Positions 43,301 through 51,256 of a DNA stretch of 64,000 bases are shown here, piece after piece. The stretch is from positions 4,092,001-4,156,000 of the forward strand of contig NZ_CP110806.1 in assembly GCF_026184235.1 (NCBI RefSeq), in the 5' to 3' direction. The notes beneath the pieces are model-generated. The model was not told where the DNA came from. It searched no databases and saw only the letters and a program-made list of their open reading frames with translations. The stretch's first letter is position 1. Every line of letters starts with the position of its first letter. Both the position numbers and the translations under genes were made by a program. The stretch is from Cellulomonas sp. S1-8. GTDB taxonomy: Bacteria; Actinomycetota; Actinomycetes; Actinomycetales; Cellulomonadaceae.

Positions 43301-43765
43301 ATGTCCTCCACCGACCCCAACCGCCTCATCGCCTGGGACCGCGAGCTCCGCGCGGTCCACCACCGCCTCCGCGACAGCCTGCAGATCGCCCGGGACGCCG
43401 TCGATGACGCCGGCCCCCTGTCGGCCGACCTGCGCCTGTTCTGCACCGGCTTCTGTGCCGCGCTCGACGGCCATCACCGCCGCGAGGACGACACGATGTT
43501 CCCCGAGCTCCTCGCCGCCCACCCCGAGCTCCGGGACGTCCTGTCCCAGCTGACGCGCGACCACCACATGCTGTCCCACCTGCTCGGCGAGCTGCAGCGG
43601 GCCGTCGACGCCGGGCACGACGCGGCCACGCTGCACCAGCACCTCGACGGCATCGAGGCCGTCATGGAGACGCACTTCCGGTACGAGGAGAAGCGCCTGC
43701 TCGCACCGCTCGCGGACCTCGTCGTCGAGCACGAGCCGCGGGCGATGCTGGGGCCCCTGGCCTGA
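43301..43765 (+). CDS. Hemerythrin-domain protein
   Basis: A 154-residue four-helix protein with the di-iron ligands in order: AVHHRLRDSL, ALDGHHRREDDTMFPEL, TRDHHMLSHLL and METHFRYEEKRLLAPL. These match HHE-type hemerythrins that bind O2 or NO or sense iron. It lies 53 bases after the hydrolase gene on the same strand with no clear ribosome site; TACTAC at about 43284 could be the -10 of its own promoter. Confidence 0.82.
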   Translation: MSSTDPNRLIAWDRELRAVHHRLRDSLQIARDAVDDAGPLSADLRLFCTGFCAALDGHHRREDDTMFPELLAAHPELRDVLSQLTRDHHMLSHLLGELQRAVDAGHDAATLHQHLDGIEAVMETHFRYEEKRLLAPLADLVVEHEPRAMLGPLA

Positions 43766-43810
43766 GGCCGAGGCAGGCGGCCCGCGTCGGGCCATCCAAC
43801 AACGCCGCCC

Positions 43811-45061
43811 CTACCGCCCCGGCGTTCTCGTGTACGTGAGGAACTCGCCGTCCTGCCCGGCGTCGGCGGCGAGGCCGAAGCCGAGCCGCTCGTACAGGGC
43901 ACGTGCACGCGTGTTCGTGCGCTGCGTCTCGAGCCGCACCTCGTCCGCGCCCGCGTCGGACGCCTCCGCGAGGACCTGTCGCACGAGCGTGGCGCCCGCC
44001 CCGCCGCCCCGGACGTCCGGGGCGACGAACAGGTCGTTGAGCTGCCACGTCGTCGACAGCCGCAGGGACGAGTGACCCGGGTACACCTGCGTGAACGCGA
44101 CCGCGCGGCCGTCCTCCACGACGGCCCACACGAGTGAGTCGGCGCGCTCCACGCGGGCCCTCAGGAAGGCGCGGGCGGCATCCGCGTCGCCCTGACGTCC
44201 GTAGAAGGCGCGGTACGCGACGAACAGCTCGGCAACCTGCGCCACCGTGGCGGCGTCCGTCTGCGCCGTCACCCGGACGACGCCCTCCGGCATCGCCTCG
44301 CTCGCGACCCGCGGGCTGGGCTCCCACGTCGGCAGCCCCGGCACCACGATGTACCCCTCGGTCGACGACCCCAGCACGACCATCCGCTCGGGCTCGGTCT
44401 CCCACAGCCACGCCAGGTACGCGCACACGATCGCGTCGACCTCGTCCTCGAGCCGCTCGAGGACGGCCGCACGCTCGGCGGCGACGACCTCCGCACGCAC
44501 CTCGGCCCAGCGCACGTTCCCACCCAGGCCCAGCACGTCGCCCGCGACGCGTTCGACGTGGTCCAGCAGCGCGACCCACGCCGCGCGCCGGACGTCGAGC
44601 CCGCGCCGGTGCTTGCCCTTGTACGGCAGCACGCGCCCCAGGCCGAAGAGCACGACCATCGCCGGGTGCGGGTACACCTCGATCGCGACGGACACCCCCG
44701 GCGCGGGCCGCACGGCCGGGTCGACGTCCCACCCGTGCCGGTCCGCGAGGGTCTGCGCGCGCGGCGGGTCGAAGTGCGGGTGGCTGCGGTTCGAGGAGTG
44801 CGCACCGGCGTCGAACCGGCCGAAGTGCCGGGTCACCAGCACCTCCCCCACGCGCCGGCCGGTGAGGTTCGGGACGACGAGCGGCGCGTCGATCGCCGCG
44901 ACCACGCGCTGCCCCGCGGTGTGCTGCTCCAGGACGTCGGCGATCTCGTCGTCGGTGCGCACGGACGACGAGTGGACCAGGCGCCCGGCGTCGTCGAGGA
45001 CGGCGATGCCCGTGCGAGCCGTCCGGCCCCAGGCGAGGTCGAGCCCGACGTAACGCACCAT
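43811..45061 (-). CDS. DUF429-GNAT fusion protein
   Basis: A 416-residue fusion. Residues 1-245 are DUF429, an RNase-H-like putative nuclease: VGLDLAWGR (Asp8), VVAAIDAPLVVPN (Asp58), VAIEVYPHPA (Glu128) and a late Asp near 209. Residues 262-413 are a GNAT acetyltransferase: LNDLFVAPDVRGGGAGATLV (acetyl-CoA loop) and NTRARALYERLGF. I know no role for this combination; DUF429 genes often sit in variable regions. No frameshift is needed and the linker is short, so it is one polypeptide. Confidence 0.8.
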   Translation of the reverse strand: MVRYVGLDLAWGRTARTGIAVLDDAGRLVHSSSVRTDDEIADVLEQHTAGQRVVAAIDAPLVVPNLTGRRVGEVLVTRHFGRFDAGAHSSNRSHPHFDPPRAQTLADRHGWDVDPAVRPAPGVSVAIEVYPHPAMVVLFGLGRVLPYKGKHRRGLDVRRAAWVALLDHVERVAGDVLGLGGNVRWAEVRAEVVAAERAAVLERLEDEVDAIVCAYLAWLWETEPERMVVLGSSTEGYIVVPGLPTWEPSPRVASEAMPEGVVRVTAQTDAATVAQVAELFVAYRAFYGRQGDADAARAFLRARVERADSLVWAVVEDGRAVAFTQVYPGHSSLRLSTTWQLNDLFVAPDVRGGGAGATLVRQVLAEASDAGADEVRLETQRTNTRARALYERLGFGLAADAGQDGEFLTYTRTPGR

Positions 45062-45132
45062 GGGACCAGTGTCGTCGGGGACCTGTGGATGACGCGCACG
45101 CGCGTCCGGTCTGCCCCGATATGTTGCCCGCC

Positions 45133-45420
45133 ATGGGGCACCTGCGGCTGGACACCGACGCGCTGATCTCGGCGGGCGCGGACCTGCGCCTCGTCGCGCG
45201 GGAGCTCGACCACGCGACGACGCGGAGCGACGTCGTCGCCGACGCCGTCGGGCACGACGGCCTCGCGGCCAAGGTCCGGGACTTCGCGCAGGGGTGGGAC
45301 GGGCGACGTGCCGAGATGCTGGAGGAGATCGCCCGCCTCGCGGACGCGTGCACCGGCATCGGCGAGAACTTCGAGCGGCTCGACACCGAGTTCGCCGCCG
45401 CGCTGCGGGGCGACGCGTGA
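45133..45420 (+). CDS. WXG100-like small protein
   Basis: A 95-residue two-helix protein with FAQGWDGRR (Trp55-Asp-Gly57) in the turn, the WXG motif of type VII secretion substrates, here about 15 residues later than usual. ATG 45133 was chosen by length; another Met lies 4 residues upstream. A -10-like TATGTT at 45119 is so close that the mRNA may be nearly leaderless. It overlaps the next gene (GTGA), so they form a pair as in ESX/LXG effector modules. Confidence 0.7.
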   Translation: MGHLRLDTDALISAGADLRLVARELDHATTRSDVVADAVGHDGLAAKVRDFAQGWDGRRAEMLEEIARLADACTGIGENFERLDTEFAAALRGDA

Positions 45421-46745
45421 GCCGCCCGTACTCCTGGTACCCGCTCGCGACGAGCGACCCTGTCCCTGGCGAGCCGATCGTCGTCCGCGCGGGCGGTCGG
45501 CACTACAAGGAGGTCGCGACCGCCATCGCCGACGCCGAACGGGTGCTGCGCGCGCTGGTCGACGCACAGGACGCGGTGTCCCAGGCTGTCGAGTCGATCC
45601 GCGACCGGACGCACGCCGTCGCCGACCACATCAAGAAGGCCTATGCCCGGTACGACGCCGTCGGGTCGGCGTTGGTCGCGTACGCCGACGAGCTCGACGG
45701 CGCCCAGTCCGACTCGCTGGACGCACTGCGCACCGCTCAGTCGGCGCAGCAGTCCCTCGACATCGCCGACGACGCCGTCCGCCGCTGGACGATCCTCCTC
45801 GACGACGCGGCCGACCTGGGCGAGGACAGCACGACGCAGCGACGCGCGCTCATCGCTGCACGTGCCGACCGCTCCGACGCCGACAGCACCCTCACCCGCG
45901 CCCGCGCTGCCCTCGAGGAGGCGATCGCGCGGCGGGACGCGGCCGCTGACGTGGCGATGACCGACATCGACACCGGGACCGAGGACTCGCTGCACGACAC
46001 CTGGTGGGAGGACTGGGGAGCCGACGTCGCGGGGGTGGTCTCGACGTGGGCGGGGCGGATCGCGACGGCCGCCGGGCTGCTGTCGCTGGTCCTCGGCTGG
46101 GTGCCGTTCCTTGGGCAGATCTTCATGGTGGTGGCTGTCGTCGCGGGGGCAGCAGCGCTGGTCGCGGACTTCGCGCTCGCTCTGCGACGGGGCGACGGGG
46201 AGGACTGGTTCAACGTCGTCGTCGGACTCATCGGGATCGTGTCGTTCAGTGCGAGCCGCGTCCTTGCCAAGATGGTCAGGGGGTTCGACGTGAGGGCGCG
46301 CGCGGCCTTGGTGCAGGCAGGTCGGCAGACCTACCGCTCTCTCCTCAGCCGACTGGGACGGATCTTCTCGCGTCCGCAGAACGCCTCCACCGGTGAGAGA
46401 TCGGCGGAGCTGCTCTGGGCCAGTGCAGGACCTCGGATGACGGGCGGCGCCTGGAACGACGTCATGGCGCTGCGAGGGACAGATCGGGCGCTCGCCCTCG
46501 CAGGACACGGTCGTCTGGTGGGGCTGAACCAGGTCCTACGGGCACAGCTCTGGGACGCGTTCCCCTTCCACCCTCGCGCATTCTTCACGCTTCTCGGCCC
46601 CACGATCCGGGGCACCGCCCTCGAGACCGGAGCAGCGGTGTTGTACGCCGGGGACGGGGTCATGGCCATGACCTCCGTGACCAAGGAGGTCGTGAGCCAC
46701 GTCACCGGCCCACCGCGGCCGGCTGCAGAGCGGCTCGAGCTGTGA
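45417..46745 (+). CDS. Putative T7SS-type effector or partner, helical N-terminus plus membrane segments
   Basis: A 442-residue protein. Residues 25-190 are long helices (VATAIADAERVLRALVDAQD; HAVADHIKKAYARYDAVGSA), as in LXG/ESX-type N-terminal export domains. Residues about 200-290 hold two or three membrane helices (VSTWAGRIATAAGLLSLVLG; LGQIFMVVAVVAGAAALVAD; WFNVVVGLIGIVSFSAS). The C-terminal 150 residues have no recognisable toxin motif. GTG 45417 overlaps the WXG100-like stop. Could be a secreted toxin, or an adaptor. No EccC/YukBA genes are in the window. Confidence 0.6.
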   Translation: MSRPYSWYPLATSDPVPGEPIVVRAGGRHYKEVATAIADAERVLRALVDAQDAVSQAVESIRDRTHAVADHIKKAYARYDAVGSALVAYADELDGAQSDSLDALRTAQSAQQSLDIADDAVRRWTILLDDAADLGEDSTTQRRALIAARADRSDADSTLTRARAALEEAIARRDAAADVAMTDIDTGTEDSLHDTWWEDWGADVAGVVSTWAGRIATAAGLLSLVLGWVPFLGQIFMVVAVVAGAAALVADFALALRRGDGEDWFNVVVGLIGIVSFSASRVLAKMVRGFDVRARAALVQAGRQTYRSLLSRLGRIFSRPQNASTGERSAELLWASAGPRMTGGAWNDVMALRGTDRALALAGHGRLVGLNQVLRAQLWDAFPFHPRAFFTLLGPTIRGTALETGAAVLYAGDGVMAMTSVTKEVVSHVTGPPRPAAERLEL

Positions 46746-46773
46746 GGCGGGCCCACTCGAGAGGAGACGTCAG

Positions 46774-47364
46774 GTGAATGACCGACGCGTGGCCGCGTTG
46801 CGCTGGGGTCTGCCCACCGAGTGGGTCGGCTGGGTTCACGGAGACGCCGCGAGCGCCGGCGTCGATGTGGACGGACTCCGCGAGGAACCTCGCATCGCGG
46901 CGGCGGTCCTGGCTGCAGTGGGCGAGTTCGAGTCGATCGCCTCCGAGGATCTTCCCGGTACGACGTTCGCTGCACTGTGGGTACCGGGAGAAGGCATCCG
47001 CAGACCGCTTGCCACGGCCGCTCTCGGAGTTGCCGCGCCACCCCTGACCGGGCGCCCCGACATCGAGGCTCTGCTCGAGTCCGCTCGCAGCGAGGTCACC
47101 GTGCCCACCTGGACCAAACTGCTCGATGTGGCGGCCTTGCCGTCCCGCGTGACGGCAGGTGAAGCAATCCTCCGGATCGTCGACAAGGCACCCCGCCTCA
47201 CCCGCCGCCTGTACCGCGAGTGGACCTGGGTCATCCTCCCGCCGGACACCGGCCGCATGGTGCTGTGCCAGGTCGGGTCATCGTCCATCGCCCACTTCGA
47301 CCAGATCGCCGACATGACGACCGACATCGCCAACTCCGTCGAGGTCACCCTGGAGCCGGCATGA
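46774..47364 (+). CDS. Hypothetical protein of the WXG100 cluster (1)
   Basis: A 196-residue soluble protein, no known domain. It contains LPTEWVGWVHGDAASAGVDV and LRREPRIAAA-like helices, then TTFAALWVPGEGIRR, and near the end WTWVILPPDTGRMVLCQVGS, TTDIANSVEVTLEP. The pattern of one LP-x2-W start and paired beta strands is shared with the next gene, so the two are probably distant paralogues. GTG 46774 with AGGAGA upstream. May be a chaperone or immunity factor for the candidate effector. Confidence 0.6.
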   Translation: MNDRRVAALRWGLPTEWVGWVHGDAASAGVDVDGLREEPRIAAAVLAAVGEFESIASEDLPGTTFAALWVPGEGIRRPLATAALGVAAPPLTGRPDIEALLESARSEVTVPTWTKLLDVAALPSRVTAGEAILRIVDKAPRLTRRLYREWTWVILPPDTGRMVLCQVGSSSIAHFDQIADMTTDIANSVEVTLEPA

Positions 47365-47993
47365 GCGTGCCCGTCGACGGGACCGTCGCCGTCCTCCTGC
47401 CCGACGACTGGGCGGTGCTCGACCTCGAGGACGACGAGGCGCGGGTGGGTGCTGTCGAGGAGCTGGTCCGACGCCAGCTCGGCGCCGCACCCGACCTCGT
47501 CCCGCTGCGTGTCGCCATGCGGCAGGAGCTGCTCCGCAGCACCGAGCGGGCCGCGCGCGCCGGCGGCGTGCTGATGGCGCTGGCGGTCGGGTCCGGTGGT
47601 GCCCCGCCCGTGCCCGCGTCGCTGACCGTGTACCGGGTGCCCGGCAGCCTCGATGCGCGCGGGCGCGTCGCGATGACGAGCGTCCTGGCGAGCGACGAAC
47701 CAGGTCACACCCTCGACCTCGGCGAAGGTCCGGCGGGCACGGTCCTGCGCCGCGTCCGCCCGACGGGCGCGGCCCTGGGCCTGACGGGCGACCGCGAGCT
47801 CCCCGCGCTCGTCGCGGACTACTGGGTCGAGCCGACCCCCGGCGCGCAGCTCGTGTACCTCGTCTTCTCCAGCCCGCTCGTCGACGTGCGCGACGAGCTG
47901 CTCGGCCTGTTCGACACCGTCGTGTCGTCGGTCCGCGTGCTCGTACCCGCCGGGCGCGACCCTCGCGCCGGCATCCCCGAGGAGGACCTGTGA
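47361..47993 (+). CDS. Hypothetical protein of the WXG100 cluster (2)
   Basis: A 210-residue soluble protein with VAVLLPDDWAVLDLEDDEAR at the start, GGVLMALAVGSGG in the middle and QLVYLVFSSPLVDVRDELLG, LFDTVVSSVRVLV at the end, a mixed alpha/beta layout without a named family. It overlaps the previous gene (ATGA) and the next (GTGA), so it belongs to a single transcription unit from 45133 to 48598. Role unknown, likely accessory to the WXG100-like proteins. Confidence 0.6.
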   Translation: MSVPVDGTVAVLLPDDWAVLDLEDDEARVGAVEELVRRQLGAAPDLVPLRVAMRQELLRSTERAARAGGVLMALAVGSGGAPPVPASLTVYRVPGSLDARGRVAMTSVLASDEPGHTLDLGEGPAGTVLRRVRPTGAALGLTGDRELPALVADYWVEPTPGAQLVYLVFSSPLVDVRDELLGLFDTVVSSVRVLVPAGRDPRAGIPEEDL

Positions 47994-48598
47994 ACCAGCA
48001 GTCGACCAGCCGAGCCCTGCGCGTCGTGGGTGTGCTGATCCTGGCGGGGCTCGCGTGGCGCAAGAGCCTCACGTCCGACGAGCCGTGGTGGCCGGCGGTG
48101 CTTGCCACGCTCGTACTCGTCGCGGTCATCACCGCCGGGGTGTGGTGGTGGTCCCGGCGCGACGACGGCGTGCGCAAGGTGGCGGTGGGCGCGCGACCCG
48201 GTTGGCGGACCCAGGCGGTGTGGTCCGACACGACCCTCGGCACGGCGCTCACGCAGCTCGGGGCATCGGCCGGGAAGGTCCGCAGCGGGACTCGACTGAC
48301 GTTCGCGTGGTCCGCGTCGGACGTCGAGCTGTGGCGCGGCCAGGCCGTCGTCGCGACGCTGCCGTGGGACCAGGTGTGGACGATCACCCGCACCACCGGG
48401 TACGCGGCGTCGACGGGCAACCCGGCCGTCGAGATCGTCACCCGCGAGACGGTGCGGATCGTCCTCGTGCCCACGCGTCGACCCGACGGGGGCATGCTGC
48501 CCGCGAGCGCCGCGCAGGTCGAGGCGCTGGTCGCGGAGCTGCAGAGCGCCCGGGAGGCCGCCGAGCACGCGACGCCGACGCAGCCGGGGAGCGCATGA
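47990..48598 (+). CDS. Hypothetical two-helix membrane protein with a PH-like domain
   Basis: A 202-residue protein. Two membrane helices (LRVVGVLILAGLAW; PAVLATLVLVAVITAGVWWW) are followed by a cytoplasmic beta domain (GTRLTFAWSASDVELWRGQ; WTITRTTGYAASTGNPAVEI), which looks like a bacterial PH-type fold. Last gene of the overlapping cluster. Function unknown. Confidence 0.55.
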   Translation: MNQQSTSRALRVVGVLILAGLAWRKSLTSDEPWWPAVLATLVLVAVITAGVWWWSRRDDGVRKVAVGARPGWRTQAVWSDTTLGTALTQLGASAGKVRSGTRLTFAWSASDVELWRGQAVVATLPWDQVWTITRTTGYAASTGNPAVEIVTRETVRIVLVPTRRPDGGMLPASAAQVEALVAELQSAREAAEHATPTQPGSA

Positions 48599-48734
48599 CG
48601 CGGCACCCGGCGGGCGTCGCATCGCCCCCGGGCGACCGACGTCGCGGGGGCCCGGAACAGCTGTGCGCCGCACCGACGTCCCACCGTCGACCTCAACACA
48701 CGCGCCGGACCTGCCGATCTGTAACCCTGTGACC

Positions 48735-49976
48735 ATGTCCAGCGACGAGCTCCCTCGCGCGCCCTCCGGGCGCGTCCCGCGGTGGGTCGTCGACGAGGCC
48801 GCCGGGCAGGTGCCGTCGTCGAACGGGTGGGCCTCGCCTGTCGTCGTCGAACCCGTTCCCGCACCGCGCCGCCGCAGCCTGTGGGTGCGGCTCGGCGTCG
48901 TCGCGGTGGTCGCCGGTCTGGGGTGGTGGTTGGCCACCGCCGTGCTGCCGGGCATGCTGCAGGAGGCCGACGCGCCGTGGCTCGACGGGATCGTCGTCGG
49001 CCGCGTCCCGGAGCCGACGCCCGAGGTCGCCGCGCTGGCCGACGAGATGTTCCTCACCGACGAGGGTCGCGACCTGCTCTACTCGTCGCGGCCGGAGCTG
49101 CTGGGCGCCGAGGAGTTCGCCGGGCGGTGCGCCCGGGAGGGCGACGACGCCGCCGCTCCGACGGGCGGCGCGGTGGGCTGCTACCACAGCACCGCCGGCG
49201 GCCTGCAGGTCGGCGGACGCATCGTCATCTACCAGCCCGCCGACGCGCGCCTGCGGGGGTTCGTCGTCGAGACCGCCGCGCACGAGCTGCTGCACGCCGC
49301 GTGGAACGAGCTCAGCCCCACCGAGCGCACCACGGTGACGGCGGCGCTCGAGGGCGTCGTGGCCGGCATCGACCCCGCCGACGACCTGCACGCGCAGCTC
49401 GACGGGTCCGTCGGCATCCACGCGGGCAACCGCGCGACCGAGCTGTTCTCGTACGTCGGCACCCAGGTGTGGGCGCCCGGCGGTCTGGACCCGGCGCTGG
49501 AGGCGCAGTACGCGCGGTTCGTCACCGACCGGGAGGCGCTGGTCGGCGTGCACACCGCCTTCCAGCAGCAGATCGACACGCTGACGTCCGACGTCAACAC
49601 CGCGCAGGAGGCCCTGAGCCAGCGGCTCTTCGACCAGCAGGTCGCCACCGCCCAGCTCGACGCTGACACCACACGGCTCGCGCAGTACCGCAGCACCATC
49701 GAGCAGGAGGAGGCCCGGCTCGCCGCACTGCCCGCGTCCGAGCGCGCGCGCTCGCTGCTCGCGTGGACGTGGCTCGACGGCACCCCGCTGCCCGAGGCTC
49801 CCGCGTCCGAGCTCATCGCCTCCGCCCGCGCGCTGCTCGCCCGCGACGAGGCGGCGCTCGCCGCACGCGCCGAGGCGCTGCGCGTCAGCGGCGAGGAGAT
49901 CACGGCGGAGGAGACGCGGGTGGCAGGGCTGCGGGCCGACGCGGAGGCGTTGTTCGCGCAGCTGGCCCCTGCGTGA
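48735..49976 (+). CDS. Membrane-anchored putative zinc metalloprotease (HELLH) with coiled coil
   Basis: A 413-residue protein. One membrane helix at 51-70 (VRLGVVAVVAGLGWWLATAV) leaves most of the chain outside. TAAHELLHAAWNEL gives His183-Glu184-x2-His187, a zinc-binding HExxH, and NRATELFSYVGTQ with Glu236 could be the third ligand of a gluzincin. A long coiled coil with Gln/Glu/Ala heptads follows to the C-terminus (AALPASERARSLLAW). ATG 48735 has no ribosome site; TGTAAC about 10 bases upstream suggests a leaderless mRNA. Its 3' end overlaps the Fic gene by 77 bases. Confidence 0.65.
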   Translation: MSSDELPRAPSGRVPRWVVDEAAGQVPSSNGWASPVVVEPVPAPRRRSLWVRLGVVAVVAGLGWWLATAVLPGMLQEADAPWLDGIVVGRVPEPTPEVAALADEMFLTDEGRDLLYSSRPELLGAEEFAGRCAREGDDAAAPTGGAVGCYHSTAGGLQVGGRIVIYQPADARLRGFVVETAAHELLHAAWNELSPTERTTVTAALEGVVAGIDPADDLHAQLDGSVGIHAGNRATELFSYVGTQVWAPGGLDPALEAQYARFVTDREALVGVHTAFQQQIDTLTSDVNTAQEALSQRLFDQQVATAQLDADTTRLAQYRSTIEQEEARLAALPASERARSLLAWTWLDGTPLPEAPASELIASARALLARDEAALAARAEALRVSGEEITAEETRVAGLRADAEALFAQLAPA

Positions 49977-51006
49977 GCTGCGCGGGGGCTCGTGAGCGGT
50001 CCGCCGACCTGTACTTCGACGCGACGTACTCCTCCACCCACGCGCGACTGCTGCGCCACTGCCCGCTCTCGGTCCGTTGCGCCTTGAGGCGCCCTCGCTG
50101 CGCAGCGTTACGCAGGGCCACGTGGCTGAGCTGGGGCGTCGCGAGCGACGCGAGGGGCACCAGGCGCTCCGGGCCGGCAAGGGCGGGGACGACGAAGCGC
50201 AGGATGTTGTCGAGCACGGCGCGGGCGATCTGCTCGGCGAGAGGCCCGTGGTTGCCGGCGTCCGCCTGGCGCAACGCCCGCAGGTACCGGTCGCGCTCGC
50301 GCTTCTGGATGATCGCCGGCGCGTATCCCAAGCGGCACAGGACGAGGTTCATCAGCAGTCGTCCCGTCCGGCCGTTCCCGTCGATGAACGGGTGGACCTG
50401 CTCGAAGCCGACGTGAGCCGCGGCGATCGCCTCCATCGGGTGCGACGCGGACTCTCGCACCGCCTCGACGCTGTCGAGCCAGTCGCGCAGACGCGGTTCG
50501 ACCAGGGCGTGGGACGGCGGTGTCATCCCGCCGGGGAACGCGTGGGTGTCGTGGCGCCGGAAGCTGCCCGGTCCCTCGTCCGGTCCGGCGTCGGGGTGCG
50601 GTGCGACGTCCCAGACGGGCGTCAACGCCATGCGGTGGACGTGGCGCACCTCGGTCAACGTCACCAGCTCGCCGTCACCGAGCCGATCCGGCGCGACCGC
50701 CTGTCCGTAGACCCACCGCGCGGCATCGGCGTAGCCCTTGACCTCCATGTACTCGGCGAGCCGGCGGTCCCCCACGGCGCGGCCTTCGTGGAGGAGCAGC
50801 TCCACCTCCCGCAGCACCAGCGTGTTGCCCTCGATGGCGGTGGAGTTGTGGGCGTCGTGGACCCACAGCTCGTCCCAGATCGCGCGGGCGTCCGCAGGAG
50901 AGGGCAGACCACCGAGGCGATCGCGGACCTCGGAGATCGCCTCGTCGAGCGAGCGGTACACGGCCTCGCGGCTCATCCGGCCGGGCCCACCGCGGCGAGC
51001 AACCAT
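49900..51006 (-). CDS. Class II Fic-domain protein (predicted AMPylase)
   Basis: A 368-residue protein. Fic core HPFIDGNGRTGR at 205-216 is intact (His205, Asp209, Asn211, Arg216), so AMP transfer from ATP is expected. The N-terminal inhibitory motif is STAIEGN (Ser55-x3-Glu59-Gly60), making it class II, autoinhibited. The C-terminus has an HTH-like segment (LATPQLSHVALRNAAQRGRL) then a Pro/Arg-rich tail, which overlaps the convergent protease gene. The start is ATG 51006 with AAGGAGG three bases upstream. Divergent from the large helicase-nuclease gene. Might act on a DNA-replication or toxin target. Confidence 0.85.
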   Translation of the reverse strand: MVARRGGPGRMSREAVYRSLDEAISEVRDRLGGLPSPADARAIWDELWVHDAHNSTAIEGNTLVLREVELLLHEGRAVGDRRLAEYMEVKGYADAARWVYGQAVAPDRLGDGELVTLTEVRHVHRMALTPVWDVAPHPDAGPDEGPGSFRRHDTHAFPGGMTPPSHALVEPRLRDWLDSVEAVRESASHPMEAIAAAHVGFEQVHPFIDGNGRTGRLLMNLVLCRLGYAPAIIQKRERDRYLRALRQADAGNHGPLAEQIARAVLDNILRFVVPALAGPERLVPLASLATPQLSHVALRNAAQRGRLKAQRTESGQWRSSRAWVEEYVASKYRSADRSRAPAQLTQGPAARTTPPRRPAALPPASPPP

Positions 51007-51256
51007 CGGCCTCCTTGGTTACTACGTTCGGGTCTCTTGAACGAAAGCACTGCAACCGAGAGTTTGCAACGTTCAGCTCGATTGAATCGAAGCAGAGCAA
51101 ACGGTCGTCGGGTGACCCACACGGCTGACGGCTGACGTCGGACCCCCTCGCTACAGTGCGGATGGCCTCGGTGGTCCCGCTCCAGGACGGACCGATGCGT
51201 GCCGACACCCCAGGTGTCGGGATGCGGATGCGCCCCGACACACCGAGAGGACGCCT
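51007..51256. promoter_or_regulatory. Divergent control region of fic and the Hhe-like gene
   Basis: A 250-base gap with an AT-rich left half. TCGATTGAATCGA at 51078-51090 is a perfect palindrome; CGTTC/GAACG half-sites repeat between 51020 and 51075. TACAGT at 51152 fits a -10 for the rightward gene. In its leader, CCGACACC (51202-51209) and GGTGTCGG (51213-51220) are an exact inverted repeat, with a third CCGACAC at 51235, just before the ribosome site. Confidence 0.6.
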
